In this document: piece after piece, positions 16,235 through 27,787 of the stretch
Layout: every line of letters begins with the position of its first letter
Numbering within the stretch: position 1 is the first letter of the stretch
From: Acidaminococcus massiliensis
GTDB lineage: Bacteria > Bacillota > Negativicutes > Acidaminococcales > Acidaminococcaceae
Reading direction: 5' to 3'
Assembly (NCBI RefSeq): GCF_900095825.1
Contig: NZ_LT608315.1
Coordinates: forward strand, 572,318-636,317
DNA: 64,000 bases
Notes under the pieces: generated by a model
Seen by the model: only the letters and a program-made list of their open reading frames with translations
Database searches by the model: none
What the model was told of the DNA's origin: nothing
Made by a program: the position numbers and the translations under genes

Positions 16235-17623
16235 ATGATGACGAAAAACCTGGCCCAGGTCTGGGCCGAAATGCTTGCTGCCGTAGCCGCCAGCAGTGAG
16301 GGAGGAAGCTGGAAGATTTGGCTGGATCCGGCGCATCCACGCACCTTGACGGAAGACAGCCTTTCTCTCGACGTACCCAACAACTATACCAAGACCACCA
16401 TTCAGGAACGGTTCCTTCCCATTATGGAAGAAAGCCTTTCCCAAATCTGCGGCCGTCCCATGAAGATCCTCATGGAAGTCATGGAACCCCCCAAAGTGGA
16501 GCAGACCCTCTTTCCGGAATCCACACCCCCTGCTCCACCAGCCTCCGCACCTGTCACAGCAGCACCTGCTCGGCCAGCTCCGGCTGTCCAAGAATTCGAC
16601 TCCCACCTTTCTCCCAAATATACTTTCGACAATTTCATCCGGGGCAAATCCAATGAAGAAGCCTTCAATTTCTCCATGGGTGTGGCCAATGCCCCGGCCA
16701 AAAGCTATAATCCCCTGTTCCTGTACAGCGATCCCGGACTGGGCAAGACCCACCTGATGAATGCCATCGGCAACTATATCCACCAGAAATTCCCCCAGAT
16801 GAAGATCCTCTATACCTCCAGTGAAACCTTCACCAATGAATTGATCGGCGCCATCCAGCACAATACCAACGAAGCGTTCCGAAACAAATACCGGAACATC
16901 GATGTCCTGCTCATCGACGATATCCAGTTCCTGCGGAAAAAAGAATCCACCCAGGAAGAATTCTTCCATACCTTTGAAGCCTTGAAACAGGCGGATAAAC
17001 AGATCATCATCTCCAGCGACCGTCCGCCCAAAGAACTGGATACCCTGGAAGAAAGGCTGACCAGCCGCTTCATGCAGGGGCTGATCATTGAAATCAACCA
17101 TCCTGATTTTGAAACCCGCAGTGCCATCCTGCGGAGCATGGCAGAAAAAGATCATCTGGAATTCCCCTTGGAAGTCATCCAGCTGATTGCCACCAACGTA
17201 AAGACCAATATCCGTGAATTGGAAGGCGCCTATACAAAAGTCAGTGCCTTTGCCAGTCTGAACCAGCAGCCGGTCACCATGGAGCTGGCCAGGAAAGCCC
17301 TCAAGGATCTGGATATGGGAAGTACGGCGGAAAAAGTCATCACCGTGGAAGCCATCCAAGAATTGGTAGCTGCCCATTACAAGATCCGGGTGGAAGACTT
17401 GAAGGCCAAGAAACGGACTCGTTCCATCGCCTATCCCCGTCAGATAGCCATGTACCTGACCCGAGAGCTGACCGATCTTTCCCTGCCCCGGATCGGTGAA
17501 TATTTTGGCGGCCGGGACCATACCACAGTGCTCCACGCCTGTGACAAGATCGCCGAAGACAAAAAAAATCATCCCAATCTGGAACGGCAGCTGGCCAAAC
17601 TCATAGAAGATCTAAAAAAATGA
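16235..17623 (+). CDS. dnaA: Chromosomal replication initiator protein DnaA
   Basis: Full-length initiator of 462 residues. Domain I occupies about residues 1-80 (WKIWLDPAHP..LTEDSLSLDVPNNY). A Pro/Ala-rich domain II linker runs to about 122. Domain III has Walker A GLGKTH near 168-173, LLIDDIQFL and the arginine-finger region RELEGAYTKV. Domain IV has GGRDHTTVLHA. It binds DnaA boxes with ATP, opens the origin and recruits helicase. Either of two adjacent ATGs (16235 or 16238) could start it; the Shine-Dalgarno is weak. Flanking box clusters and the following dnaN mark it as the canonical copy. Confidence 0.96.
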   Translation: MMTKNLAQVWAEMLAAVAASSEGGSWKIWLDPAHPRTLTEDSLSLDVPNNYTKTTIQERFLPIMEESLSQICGRPMKILMEVMEPPKVEQTLFPESTPPAPPASAPVTAAPARPAPAVQEFDSHLSPKYTFDNFIRGKSNEEAFNFSMGVANAPAKSYNPLFLYSDPGLGKTHLMNAIGNYIHQKFPQMKILYTSSETFTNELIGAIQHNTNEAFRNKYRNIDVLLIDDIQFLRKKESTQEEFFHTFEALKQADKQIIISSDRPPKELDTLEERLTSRFMQGLIIEINHPDFETRSAILRSMAEKDHLEFPLEVIQLIATNVKTNIRELEGAYTKVSAFASLNQQPVTMELARKALKDLDMGSTAEKVITVEAIQELVAAHYKIRVEDLKAKKRTRSIAYPRQIAMYLTRELTDLSLPRIGEYFGGRDHTTVLHACDKIAEDKKNHPNLERQLAKLIEDLKK

Positions 17624-17629
17624 GACTGT

Positions 17630-17890
17630 CCCCCTGCTGACTCGTCCTGTTCCAAGTTATCCACAAGTTGTGGATAATGCTGTGTATAACTTGTTGTTAA
17701 ATTTGTGGATAACTGTAAAAGTCCCTGAAAAAGTGGATATGTGGATAAATGGACAAAGGTTATCCACAAGGTTATCCCACTGGCTTTTCCGGCTTTCTAC
17801 AAGGCCGGATGGACTTTTCCACATACCCACAGGCCCTACTACGAAGACTACGGATTTTTAATATTTCATCGTTTTAGAAACAAGGAGGTA
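17630..17890. other. dnaA-dnaN intergenic origin region, candidate oriC
   Basis: Six boxes: 17657-17665, 17669-17677 (inverted, three-base gap), TGTGTATAA at 17681-17689, 17704-17712, 17741-17749 and 17761-17769. They are followed by a GC-rich stretch, a CTACTACGAAGACTACGG segment (17838-17855) and an AT-rich run (ATTTTTAATATTTCATCG) up to the dnaN leader. The order boxes, GC-rich, trio-like, AT-rich recalls the basal unwinding system of Bacillus subtilis. Only two clear CTA trios are visible, so the exact unwinding site is uncertain. Confidence 0.65.
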
Positions 17891-17895
17891 CTGCC

Positions 17896-19023
17896 ATGCA
17901 GTTTTCATGTGAAAGCAAAGAACTGGCGCAAAGCGTCAATATCGTAAAAAGAGCCATTTCATCCAGTAACAATGCACCGATTTTTTCAGGGATCCACATG
18001 ATCCTCCAAGAAAACAACCTGCAGTTGATTGCCATGGACAACACGTACATGATGAACAAACAGCTGGAAGTCAACGGTGAAGAACCAGGAGATATCTTGA
18101 TCCCTGCCAAGGCTATCGGTGATCTTTTGGCTCGGTTCGATCCTGATGAAGTCCTGACGCTCCAGCAGCTTCCCGGTGAAAAAGAAATGACCTTGAAAGC
18201 AGCTAAGGCAAGAGGCCAGTACCATATTCCCCTGATGGATCCGGAAGAATATCCAGCCATGCCTCGGTTCCAGGGTGAGCGGGTTTTCCAGCTTTCGGAA
18301 GAAGTCATCGGAAAACTGATCGACACCACTGTTTATGCCTGCTCCACCGATGCCAGCCGTCCCCTGTACACTGGGGTTTACCTGGAAAAAACAGGAAAAA
18401 GCCTGACCGCCGTCGGGACCAATACCCATCGTTTGGCCATTAAGGAAGCGGAACTGGAAGAAGGAGATGACAGTGAATTCTCCATGCTGATCCCGGCTCG
18501 GCTCCTAAAAGAAATCCGCAGCAACCTGAATGGAGAACTTCCTGAACCTGTGACCCTAAGCCTTCAGGGGCGGCAGATCATGGCCCAGGTGGGGAATTTA
18601 ACCATTATTTCAAGCTTGATTGAAGGAAAATTCCCCGATTACAAACGACCTATCCCGCCTTCTTTCAGCAACCGGACAGTATTCAATCGAGTGGATATGG
18701 AAAAAGCCATCCAGCGGGTCGCACTGTTCTCTCAGTCTGATTACAACATCGTCCGGCTGGCCATCGATACGGACGGGATCACTCTTTCTTCCGCCGTCAG
18801 TGATATGGGGCAGGGAAAAGAGATCATTGCCTGCCAGACCATCGGGGAATCCCTGCCGCTGAACATTGCTTTCAATTCCCGCTACATGATGGATTTCTTT
18901 AAGAACTGCGGCAGCGAACAGATCAGTCTGGAGACCAATACATCCCTGTCCCCGGCCCGGCTGATGCCAGAGGGCGACACCAGCTATACCTATATCCTGA
19001 CACCGGTCCGGGTCATCTTCTGA
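17896..19023 (+). CDS. dnaN: DNA polymerase III sliding clamp (beta subunit)
   Basis: Ring-forming processivity clamp of the replicase, 375 residues. The N-terminus (MQFSCESKELAQSVNIVKRA) and the C-terminal TYILTPVR are typical. The start follows CAAGGAGG. It sits directly downstream of the box-rich dnaA-dnaN spacer and its stop overlaps the recF start by one base (TGATG), so dnaN, recF and dciA are probably translated from one message. Confidence 0.96.
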   Translation: MQFSCESKELAQSVNIVKRAISSSNNAPIFSGIHMILQENNLQLIAMDNTYMMNKQLEVNGEEPGDILIPAKAIGDLLARFDPDEVLTLQQLPGEKEMTLKAAKARGQYHIPLMDPEEYPAMPRFQGERVFQLSEEVIGKLIDTTVYACSTDASRPLYTGVYLEKTGKSLTAVGTNTHRLAIKEAELEEGDDSEFSMLIPARLLKEIRSNLNGELPEPVTLSLQGRQIMAQVGNLTIISSLIEGKFPDYKRPIPPSFSNRTVFNRVDMEKAIQRVALFSQSDYNIVRLAIDTDGITLSSAVSDMGQGKEIIACQTIGESLPLNIAFNSRYMMDFFKNCGSEQISLETNTSLSPARLMPEGDTSYTYILTPVRVIF

Positions 19024-20159
19024 TGCGCCTGGAACACCTCCGGCTCCTCCATTTCCGGAATTATCAGCAGGTGTCCATCCCACTGGAACATGACATAACC
19101 GTTTTTTATGGGGATAATGCCCAAGGCAAGACCAACCTGCTGGAGGGTATCTATTTTGCGGCCCGGGGATTCTCCTTCCGGACCCGGCATGAAGAGGAAA
19201 TCCCCAGCTTCGGAGCAGAGGAATGGGCGGCTGAACTGCAGTACGGAGACCGGTATGGGTCCAGCTGCCTATTGGTGAAGCGGTATAAGGTACGGGGTCG
19301 GCTGAAAAAAGAGAATCTCTTGAATGGGAATCCGGTGAGCCCCAGGGAACAGTACGGCCGGGTGAATCTGGTGCTCTTTACGCCGGATGATCTGCAGCTG
19401 GTCAAGGGGGATCCGGCTCTGCGCCGGAAGTTCCTGAATATGGAGATCGCCCAGATCAGTCCGCTGTATTATGATCTCCTGGCCCAGTACAATCGGGTGC
19501 TCCAGCAGCGGAATCGATTCCTGAAACAGTGCAGGGAACGGGAGAAACTGGAGGAAGCCCAGCTGTCTGTGTGGGATGGGGCTCTGGCCCGGCTGGCCGG
19601 TGGGATCCTGGATTTCCGGCTCAAGGCGCTGGAAGGGATCCGGACTGCAGCACGGCAGGTCTATGACGGCATCACCGGTACCCAGGGAGCCCTGACCCTT
19701 TCCTATGTCCAGAAACAGGGCAGCGGGGAAGCCGTGCTGGAAGAAAATCTAGGCCCGGCAGCCTGGGAAAAATTTTATCGAGAACAGCTGTCTCAGCGGC
19801 ACCAGCTGGATTATCTCCGGGGTTATACCAGCCTGGGACCCCATCGGGATGATCTGGAGATCTTCCATGCGGGACGGCCGCTGCGGATCTATGGGTCCCA
19901 AGGACAGCAGAGGACCGCTGCCCTGGCCCTGAAACTGTCAGAACTGGAATTCATCCGTTCCGTCCGGGAAGAATATCCGGTCCTGCTCTTGGATGACGTG
20001 CTCAGTGAACTGGATGAGCACCGCCGGGAAAAATTGCTGGGCTTCATCAATGGGACGGTGCAGACCTTCCTGACAGTGAATGACCGTTCCTTGGCTCCGG
20101 TCAGGGGAGATGCAGCCGCTTACCGAGTACGGGAGGGCAGACTGGAGGCGGAAGGATGA
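19023..20159 (+). CDS. recF: DNA replication/repair protein RecF
   Basis: SMC-like ATPase that helps load RecA at ssDNA gaps, 378 residues. Walker A is in GDNAQGKTNLLEGI, the ABC signature in SQGQQRTAALALKLSE and Walker B in VLLLDDVLSELD. It overlaps dnaN by one base and the next gene by four (ATGA). Confidence 0.95.
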   Translation: MRLEHLRLLHFRNYQQVSIPLEHDITVFYGDNAQGKTNLLEGIYFAARGFSFRTRHEEEIPSFGAEEWAAELQYGDRYGSSCLLVKRYKVRGRLKKENLLNGNPVSPREQYGRVNLVLFTPDDLQLVKGDPALRRKFLNMEIAQISPLYYDLLAQYNRVLQQRNRFLKQCREREKLEEAQLSVWDGALARLAGGILDFRLKALEGIRTAARQVYDGITGTQGALTLSYVQKQGSGEAVLEENLGPAAWEKFYREQLSQRHQLDYLRGYTSLGPHRDDLEIFHAGRPLRIYGSQGQQRTAALALKLSELEFIRSVREEYPVLLLDDVLSELDEHRREKLLGFINGTVQTFLTVNDRSLAPVRGDAAAYRVREGRLEAEG

Positions 20160-20887
20160 AAGATTCAGAACTCCTGGTCCTAAAAGTGCTGCGGACTCCC
20201 TGGGCCCGCCAGCAGTTTCTGCTCCACTGGCTGCGGAGCCATTGGGCGGATATCCTGGGCCATACGGCGGCCGATCATTCTCAGCCCTACCGGCTGGAGA
20301 ACGGGACACTCTACGTCCATACGGACAATCCTATGTGGTCCAACCAGCTCCACATGATGCAGGGAAAACTGCTGGGCCAGCTGAACCGCCAGCTGGTACC
20401 GGCTCTCCAGGGGCGGAAGCGGATCCTGCGGGAAATGAAGTTCTACCATGGCATCATCCAGGAGGAAATCCAGCCCCGGGAGGACAAGGGTCCGTTCATG
20501 CCCAAGGTGGATCCTTCCCGCCGCTGTCCCGTCTGCGGAGTACCGCTGATCGGGGAGGAAGAAATCTGTTCTGCCTGCCGGCGGGAACAAGTCCAAACCC
20601 TGCGCCGGGAAATCCGGAAGCAGCTGGTGCTCCGTCCCTGGCTCCGGTACGAAGATTGCCGGGAACTGGTGAAATGTGATAGAATAACATTTACTGACGT
20701 GAAGGCAGTACTGGGAGAATGGGCCTTGAACCGGGCTTTGGATCCCAAGGCGACTGCCCAGGAGAAGGCTTTTGCCGTGCTGCTGGAAACTGGGCTCCGC
20801 CCGAAAGAACTCCAAGAGGAGACCATTGTCCGCACTTTGGAAAAAGCCAGAAGGAGCCGTTATTATGTACCTGCACGTAGGAAATAA
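20156..20887 (+). CDS. DciA-like DUF721 protein with a zinc ribbon
   Basis: N-terminal DUF721/DciA-type domain (about residues 1-105; conserved core LYVHTDNPMWSNQL). DciA assists loading of the replicative helicase in bacteria without DnaC or DnaI. A zinc-ribbon follows, with Cys124/Cys127 and Cys138/Cys141 (CPVC...CSAC), then a C-terminal helical extension of about 100 residues rich in Arg, Lys and Leu. At 243 residues it is longer than minimal DUF721 proteins. It overlaps recF by four bases and runs 23 bases into the next gene. A helicase-loading role fits the gene order but is inferred. Confidence 0.75.
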   Translation: MKDSELLVLKVLRTPWARQQFLLHWLRSHWADILGHTAADHSQPYRLENGTLYVHTDNPMWSNQLHMMQGKLLGQLNRQLVPALQGRKRILREMKFYHGIIQEEIQPREDKGPFMPKVDPSRRCPVCGVPLIGEEEICSACRREQVQTLRREIRKQLVLRPWLRYEDCRELVKCDRITFTDVKAVLGEWALNRALDPKATAQEKAFAVLLETGLRPKELQEETIVRTLEKARRSRYYVPARRK

Positions 20888-21092
20888 TTATGTGGTCCGC
20901 TGTGATGAGATCATCGGGATCTTCGATATCCGGAACAAGCGGACGAATATCTACCGGTTTTTCCTGAGACCCAAACTGGGGAAAGCAAATGTCATCGATC
21001 TGACAGACGATTTTCCGCCTTCCAGCTGCGTGGTGACCCGGGATAAGATCATCCTCTCAGGGATTTCCAGCAAGACCTTGCAAAAACGCTGA
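20865..21092 (+). CDS. remB: RemB/YaaB-like DUF370 protein
   Basis: Small protein of 75 residues of the extracellular-matrix regulator family (DUF370): MYLHVGNNYVVRCDEIIGIF at the N-terminus and VVTRDKIILSGISSKTL at the end. In Bacillus the homologue yaaB/remB has the same place between recF and gyrB. The start at 20865 has AGAAGGAG upstream and lies inside the 3' end of the preceding gene. Its paralogue RemA is a DNA-binding regulator; the function of RemB is less clear. Confidence 0.85.
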   Translation: MYLHVGNNYVVRCDEIIGIFDIRNKRTNIYRFFLRPKLGKANVIDLTDDFPPSSCVVTRDKIILSGISSKTLQKR

Positions 21093-23048
<1,956 letters not shown>

Positions 23049-23059
23049 GGAGAGCCGTT

Positions 23060-23755
23060 ATGGATAAGGGCATCCAGCTTCCCCAGGGACGGATCCAGTG
23101 GAGCCGTCCGGGCGGAGAGACAATCGTGGTGGTGGCCGGCGGAAGGCGGCCCGATCCCCAATGGCTGCGGAAGGCAGCCGCTGCTTTTCCGGTGGCTGCG
23201 GCGGACCGGGGAGCCGATCACTGCAAAGCCGCCGGGGTGGTGCCCGGTTTTCTCTATGGAGACCGGGACAGCACAGCTCCGGGAGCTTGGGAAGAATTTG
23301 TCCGGAAGGGGGCACGGGCCAAGACTTATCCGGTGAACAAGGATGACACGGATCTGTCCCTGGTCCTCCAGGATCTGCCAGGAGACCGGACGGTGCTGGC
23401 TACCGGCATCTGGGGAGGCAGAGCCGACCATCTGTTCGGCAACCTCTATACCCTTCTGGCCTATGTGGAACGGGGCGGTTCCGCACTCTTGGCAGACGAC
23501 CAGGAAGTGCTCTGCTATCTCTTGCCGGGAGAAGGACTTTCTTTTACGGCGGGCAAGCATCGGCCACGGGCCGTCAGCCTGCTTCCCCTGTCCGCTTTCT
23601 GCCAGGTCAGCATCGACGGAGTCCGCTGGCCCCTTGACCGGGCGGAATTGACCCAGGCCAATCCTTATGCGGTGAGCAACAAGATGACCGGGAACGTGCT
23701 GCACGCTTCCTGTCAAAAAGGGATCGCCGGCGTCTATTTCACCTGGAAGGAGTAA
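23060..23755 (+). CDS. thiN: Thiamine pyrophosphokinase
   Basis: Transfers pyrophosphate from ATP to thiamine to make thiamine diphosphate; 231 residues. Key motifs are AADRGADHC, the acidic YGDRDS, KDDTDLSL and the thiamine-site region GIWGGRADHLFGN. It lies between gyrB and a TSUP transporter with very short gaps. No THI-box riboswitch is visible, so expression is probably tied to the gyr cluster. Confidence 0.88.
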   Translation: MDKGIQLPQGRIQWSRPGGETIVVVAGGRRPDPQWLRKAAAAFPVAAADRGADHCKAAGVVPGFLYGDRDSTAPGAWEEFVRKGARAKTYPVNKDDTDLSLVLQDLPGDRTVLATGIWGGRADHLFGNLYTLLAYVERGGSALLADDQEVLCYLLPGEGLSFTAGKHRPRAVSLLPLSAFCQVSIDGVRWPLDRAELTQANPYAVSNKMTGNVLHASCQKGIAGVYFTWKE

Positions 23756-23759
23756 AGCC

Positions 23760-24524
23760 ATGCTGGAATTCCATTGGCAGGAACTGTTCTTTCTGCTGGG
23801 TGCCGGATTCGTAGGTTCTTTTGTGGATGCAGCCGTGGGAGGCGGCGGACTGATCACCCTGCCGGCCTTCATGGCCACCAGCGTCCCCACTCCCTATGCC
23901 CTTGGCTCCAACAAATTTGCCGCTTCCATCGGAGCGGTCACCAGCTTCTTCACCTTTGCCCGTTCCGGCAAGGTAGATCCCAAGATTTTGAAGCTGATGC
24001 CCCTGTCCTTTCTGGGCAGCGGTGCCGGGGCCTGTATCGCTTATCTCCTTCCGGAACAACTGCTCCGGATCATTGTGGTCCTGGCTCTGGTAGGCACCGC
24101 CTGTTACACCTACCGCCGGAAAAACTGGGACGGCATGGGTCGGGTGGATGCCATGACCCGTTCCATGGCCTTTGGCATGGCTGCCATGGCTTGGTTCCTG
24201 GGGATGTATGATGGTTTTTTCGGACCGGGGACCGGGTCGTTCCTGATCTTCGGATTTTTGTATTTCGGTTACGACTTCGTGACGGCTGCAGGGAATACCA
24301 AAGCCCTGAACCTGGCCAGCAACATCGGAGGCTTGATTGCTTTCCTGCTGCTGGGGCGGGTCTATCTGGCCTATGCTCTGCCCATGGGAATGGTGGAAAT
24401 CATCGGAGCTCGGCTGGGCGCGAAGTTTGCTATAAAAAAAGGGGTGGGATACATCCGCACCCTGTACCTGATCATGACTGTGGTGCTGATCGGCAAACAG
24501 GTCTATGATCTCCTTTGGAAATGA
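23760..24524 (+). CDS. TSUP (TauE/SafE) family membrane transporter
   Basis: Membrane protein of 254 residues with about eight hydrophobic segments. It has the repeat typical of the TSUP family: [20 protein letters not shown] near the N-terminus and [16 protein letters not shown] in the second half. Family members export or import sulfite, sulfoacetate or other small organosulfur anions. The stop overlaps the gyrA start (ATGA). Substrate unknown. Confidence 0.85.
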   Translation: MLEFHWQELFFLLGAGFVGSFVDAAVGGGGLITLPAFMATSVPTPYALGSNKFAASIGAVTSFFTFARSGKVDPKILKLMPLSFLGSGAGACIAYLLPEQLLRIIVVLALVGTACYTYRRKNWDGMGRVDAMTRSMAFGMAAMAWFLGMYDGFFGPGTGSFLIFGFLYFGYDFVTAAGNTKALNLASNIGGLIAFLLLGRVYLAYALPMGMVEIIGARLGAKFAIKKGVGYIRTLYLIMTVVLIGKQVYDLLWK

Positions 24525-27055
24525 CCGCGTCACAGGACGCAGGAAGGAAGCGTGAGAACGTGGATGATCAGCAGAATGACAAGCAGACCATTACTGCAGG
24601 CAAAGTGATCCCCGTTTATGTCGAAGACGAGATGCAGAAATGCTATATCGACTACGCCATGAGCGTCATTGTCCAGCGTGCTCTGCCGGATGTGCGGGAC
24701 GGCCTGAAGCCGGTCCACCGCCGCATCCTTTATGCCATGAATGAGGCAGGGATGCTGCCCAACAAGGCGTATAAAAAAAGTGCCCGTATCGTGGGCGATG
24801 TTTTGGGGAAATACCATCCCCATGGAGACTCTTCTGTGTATGACGCCATTGTGCGCCTGGCCCAGGATTTCTCTACCCGGTATCTGATGGTGGACGGCCA
24901 CGGGAACTTCGGTTCTGTGGACGGGGATCCACCGGCTGCCATGCGGTATACGGAAGTCCGTATGGGAAAGATTGCCGTGGAAATGCTCCGGGACATCGAA
25001 AAGGATACGGTGGATTTCATCCCCAACTATGATGAATCCCTGAAGGAACCTACGGTGCTCCCGGCTAAGGTCCCGGCACTCCTGATCAATGGATCTGCGG
25101 GCATCGCCGTAGGGATGGCCACCAACATCCCGCCGCACAATCTGGGAGAAGTGGTGGATGCCTGCGTGATGCTCATCGACCATCCTGATGCCACCATCGA
25201 ACAGCTGATGACGGCCATCAAAGGGCCGGATTTCCCCACCGGGGCTAAGATCCTGGGGCTTTCCGGGATCCGCCAGGCCTATACTACCGGCCGGGGTGTG
25301 GTGAAAGTCCGGGCCAAGGCCCATGTGGAACCCATGCCCAAGAACAAGAACCGGATCGTGGTCACGGAAATCCCCTATCAGGTGAACAAGGCGAAACTCA
25401 TCGAGAACATCGCCCACCTGGTCCAGGACAAGACCCTGGAAGGGATCACCGACCTGCGGGATGAATCGGACCGGAAGGGCATGCGCATCGTCATCGAACT
25501 GCGCAGCGATGTGGTCCCGGAAATCATGCTGAACAAGCTGTACAAGCACACCCAGCTCCAAGATTCCTTCGGCATCATCATGCTGGCCCTGGTCAGCGGC
25601 CATCCCCGGATCCTGAATCTGAAACAGATCCTGGAGTATTACCTGGAACACCAGAAGAACGTGATCACCCGGAAATGCCGGTATGAGCTGAACAAAGCCC
25701 GGGAGCGGGCCCATATCTTGGAAGGTCTGAAAATTGCCCTGGACCATCTGGATGAGGTGATTGCCACCATCCGGGCCAGCGCCAACGGAGATGTGGCCAA
25801 GGCTGCCTTGATGGAAAAGTTCGGCCTCAGCGAACGCCAGGCCCAGGCTATCCTGGATATGCGTCTCCAGCGCCTCACCGGCTTGGAACGGCAGAAAATC
25901 GAGGATGAATACAAAGAAGTCATGGCTACCATCGCCTATTTGGAAGATGTGCTCAGCGATGAACACAAAATCATGGGAATCGCCCGGGAAGACCTGCTGG
26001 ATGTGAAGAAACGGTTCGGGGATGCCCGCCGGACTTCCATTGTGCCGGATACCGGGGATCTGGAAACGGAAGATCTGATCGCCGAAGAAGATGTGGTGAT
26101 CACCATCAGCCACCAGAGCTACATCAAGCGCCAGGCGTTGACCAATTTCCGGAACCAGAACCGGGGCGGCCGGGGCATCAAAGCCGGCAGCGGGAAAATC
26201 GTCAAGGAAGACAATAAGGTAAAGGGTGATTTCTCGGAACACCTGCTCATGGCCAGCACCCATGACAATATCCTGTTCTTCACCAACCGGGGCCGGGTCT
26301 ACCGGCAGAAGGGATTCGAGATCCCGGAAGCCAGCCGGACAGCCAAGGGGACTTTTATCCGCAACCTGCTCCCGCTGGAGGAAAACGAAAAGGTCAATGC
26401 GGTGATCGCTGTGAAGAGCGGCATCAGCGAAGACGAGAAGAAATTCCTGTTCATGGCTACCAATCTGGGGGTCGTGAAACGGACCAGCGTCAGCGAATTC
26501 AAATCGGCCCGGAAGGGCGGCCTGATCGCCATCAACCTGGACGAAGGGGAAGAACTCATCGACGTGAAGCTGACCAGCGGCCACAACGATATCCTGTTGG
26601 CCACCCGGGATGGGTATGCCATCCACTTCCAGGAAGATGATGTACGGCCCATGGGCAGGACCAGCCACGGGGTACGGGGCATCAGCCTGCGGCCTCATGA
26701 CAGTGTGGTTTCCATGGACAGCTGTGTGGATGATACGGGAGAAGTGCTGACTGTCACGGACAAGGGACAAGGCAAGCGCACCGATATTTCCGAATATCGG
26801 GTCCAGAGCCGGGGCGGCAAGGGCATCATCAACCTGAAGGTGACCAATAAGACCGGCTTGATCGTTGGTTCCAAATTCATCAATGAGTCTCAGGAAATCA
26901 TGCTGATTTCTGCAGCGGGAATCATCATCCGGATGAATGCGGCTGATATTTCCACCTATGGACGGAATGCCCAGGGCGTCAAGCTCATGGATCTGGACGA
27001 AGGGGACAAAGTAGCGGCATTGGCCGTGGTGAATACGGTAAGCGAGGAAGAATAA
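24521..27055 (+). CDS. gyrA: DNA gyrase subunit A
   Basis: DNA cleavage/religation subunit of gyrase, about 844 residues. The catalytic tyrosine is in AMRYTEVRM and the quinolone region reads [15 protein letters not shown]. The positions equivalent to E. coli Ser83 and Asp87 are therefore Ser and Asp, the usual susceptible state. The C-terminal part has the beta-pinwheel repeats, with [10 protein letters not shown] where the GyrA box lies. I set the start at the ATG overlapping the TSUP stop. A GTG at 24556 with AGGAAGGA upstream is an alternative. Confidence 0.95.
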   Translation: MTASQDAGRKRENVDDQQNDKQTITAGKVIPVYVEDEMQKCYIDYAMSVIVQRALPDVRDGLKPVHRRILYAMNEAGMLPNKAYKKSARIVGDVLGKYHPHGDSSVYDAIVRLAQDFSTRYLMVDGHGNFGSVDGDPPAAMRYTEVRMGKIAVEMLRDIEKDTVDFIPNYDESLKEPTVLPAKVPALLINGSAGIAVGMATNIPPHNLGEVVDACVMLIDHPDATIEQLMTAIKGPDFPTGAKILGLSGIRQAYTTGRGVVKVRAKAHVEPMPKNKNRIVVTEIPYQVNKAKLIENIAHLVQDKTLEGITDLRDESDRKGMRIVIELRSDVVPEIMLNKLYKHTQLQDSFGIIMLALVSGHPRILNLKQILEYYLEHQKNVITRKCRYELNKARERAHILEGLKIALDHLDEVIATIRASANGDVAKAALMEKFGLSERQAQAILDMRLQRLTGLERQKIEDEYKEVMATIAYLEDVLSDEHKIMGIAREDLLDVKKRFGDARRTSIVPDTGDLETEDLIAEEDVVITISHQSYIKRQALTNFRNQNRGGRGIKAGSGKIVKEDNKVKGDFSEHLLMASTHDNILFFTNRGRVYRQKGFEIPEASRTAKGTFIRNLLPLEENEKVNAVIAVKSGISEDEKKFLFMATNLGVVKRTSVSEFKSARKGGLIAINLDEGEELIDVKLTSGHNDILLATRDGYAIHFQEDDVRPMGRTSHGVRGISLRPHDSVVSMDSCVDDTGEVLTVTDKGQGKRTDISEYRVQSRGGKGIINLKVTNKTGLIVGSKFINESQEIMLISAAGIIIRMNAADISTYGRNAQGVKLMDLDEGDKVAALAVVNTVSEEE

Positions 27056-27056
27056 G

Positions 27057-27093
27057 AAAAAAGGGGGTGTGAATTTTTTCACATCCCTTTTTT
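27057..27093 (+). terminator. gyrA terminator
   Basis: Arms AAAAAAGGG..TGTGAA and TTCACA.CCCTTTTTT directly after the gyrA stop. Confidence 0.88.
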
Positions 27094-27121
27094 CTGTGGA
27101 TATCCTGTGCACAAGTGGAAA

Positions 27122-27240
27122 AGTCCCTCTGGATATAGTGGGGTGAACAGTCTTTTGCACTATATCTGGGACTTACCCACAGAGTTATCCACAGGAATTG
27201 TGTATAACTTCTGGATTTTTGTGGATAAGCCTGTGTATAA
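27122..27240. other. Cruciform and DnaA-box cluster downstream of gyrA
   Basis: A two-step inverted repeat has outer arms AGTCCC/GGGACT and inner arms GATATAGTG (27132-27140)/CACTATATC (27158-27166) around 17 bases. Next to it lie DnaA boxes TTATCCACA at 27185-27193, TGTGTATAA at 27199-27207, TGTGGATAA at 27220-27228 and TGTGTATAA at 27232-27240. This is about 9.4 kb from the dnaA-dnaN spacer. It could be a DnaA-titrating or regulatory site. Confidence 0.7.
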
Positions 27241-27322
27241 GTGGAAAACTTGACGGGATTCCGGAGATGCTTTATCCTGTAAAGAAAGAAAGCGGATACA
27301 GTCCCGCTGAAGGAGGATATAA

Positions 27323-27763
27323 ATGGCAGAATTGAATCAGAAAGCGGAAAGCTTCAAGCATTTTGTAGAAAAGAAAGACCCCAAAGCTTTTGTGGTAGAT
27401 CCCATCAAAGACGATCCTTTCCATACAGTGGTATTCCGGTCCCATATGGATGTAGATGGGACTCCGCTCCAGCTGATCGTGGTGCTGGATGACAGCGCCT
27501 TCGGAGTGATCCGGGTGCTGTTGGCTCCCAAGGCCCTGAAAGAAGGAAACAAAGAAGCCCTGCTTTCCCTGCTGAATGAGTATAATAGGACTTACAAGGC
27601 TTTCAAATTCTATCTGGACAAAGAAGAATCCCTGATCATGGATACCTGTGTGATCTTCCGGGAACCCCAGGTGGACGGGAATATGATGTACGGTCTGTTC
27701 CAGATGATCAGCAAGGAACTGAACGAAAAATACAAGGATATCATGAAGACCATTTGGGAATGA
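27323..27763 (+). CDS. YbjN-domain protein
   Basis: Soluble protein of 146 residues resembling the YbjN / putative bacterial sensory transduction regulator family: an alpha-beta fold with FRSHMDVDGTPLQLIVVLDD and a C-terminal helix. No catalytic residues or membrane segments are visible. The start is preceded by GAAGGAGG. Its promoter probably lies in or next to the DnaA-box cluster just upstream, which might couple it to DnaA. Function unknown. Confidence 0.65.
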   Translation: MAELNQKAESFKHFVEKKDPKAFVVDPIKDDPFHTVVFRSHMDVDGTPLQLIVVLDDSAFGVIRVLLAPKALKEGNKEALLSLLNEYNRTYKAFKFYLDKEESLIMDTCVIFREPQVDGNMMYGLFQMISKELNEKYKDIMKTIWE

Positions 27764-27787
27764 ACCTTGCAGCAAAGGACGCGGCCA

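Noticed and set aside
24530-27160. Very long open frame antisense to gyrA, and similar frames antisense to the GTPases (3-1814 plus), the adhesin (61111-63156 minus) and others
   Set aside because: They are antisense or out-of-frame shadows of clear genes in GC-rich DNA. Their products are low-complexity (Gly/His/Pro/Asp/Gln-rich), match no family I know, and lack ribosome binding sites.
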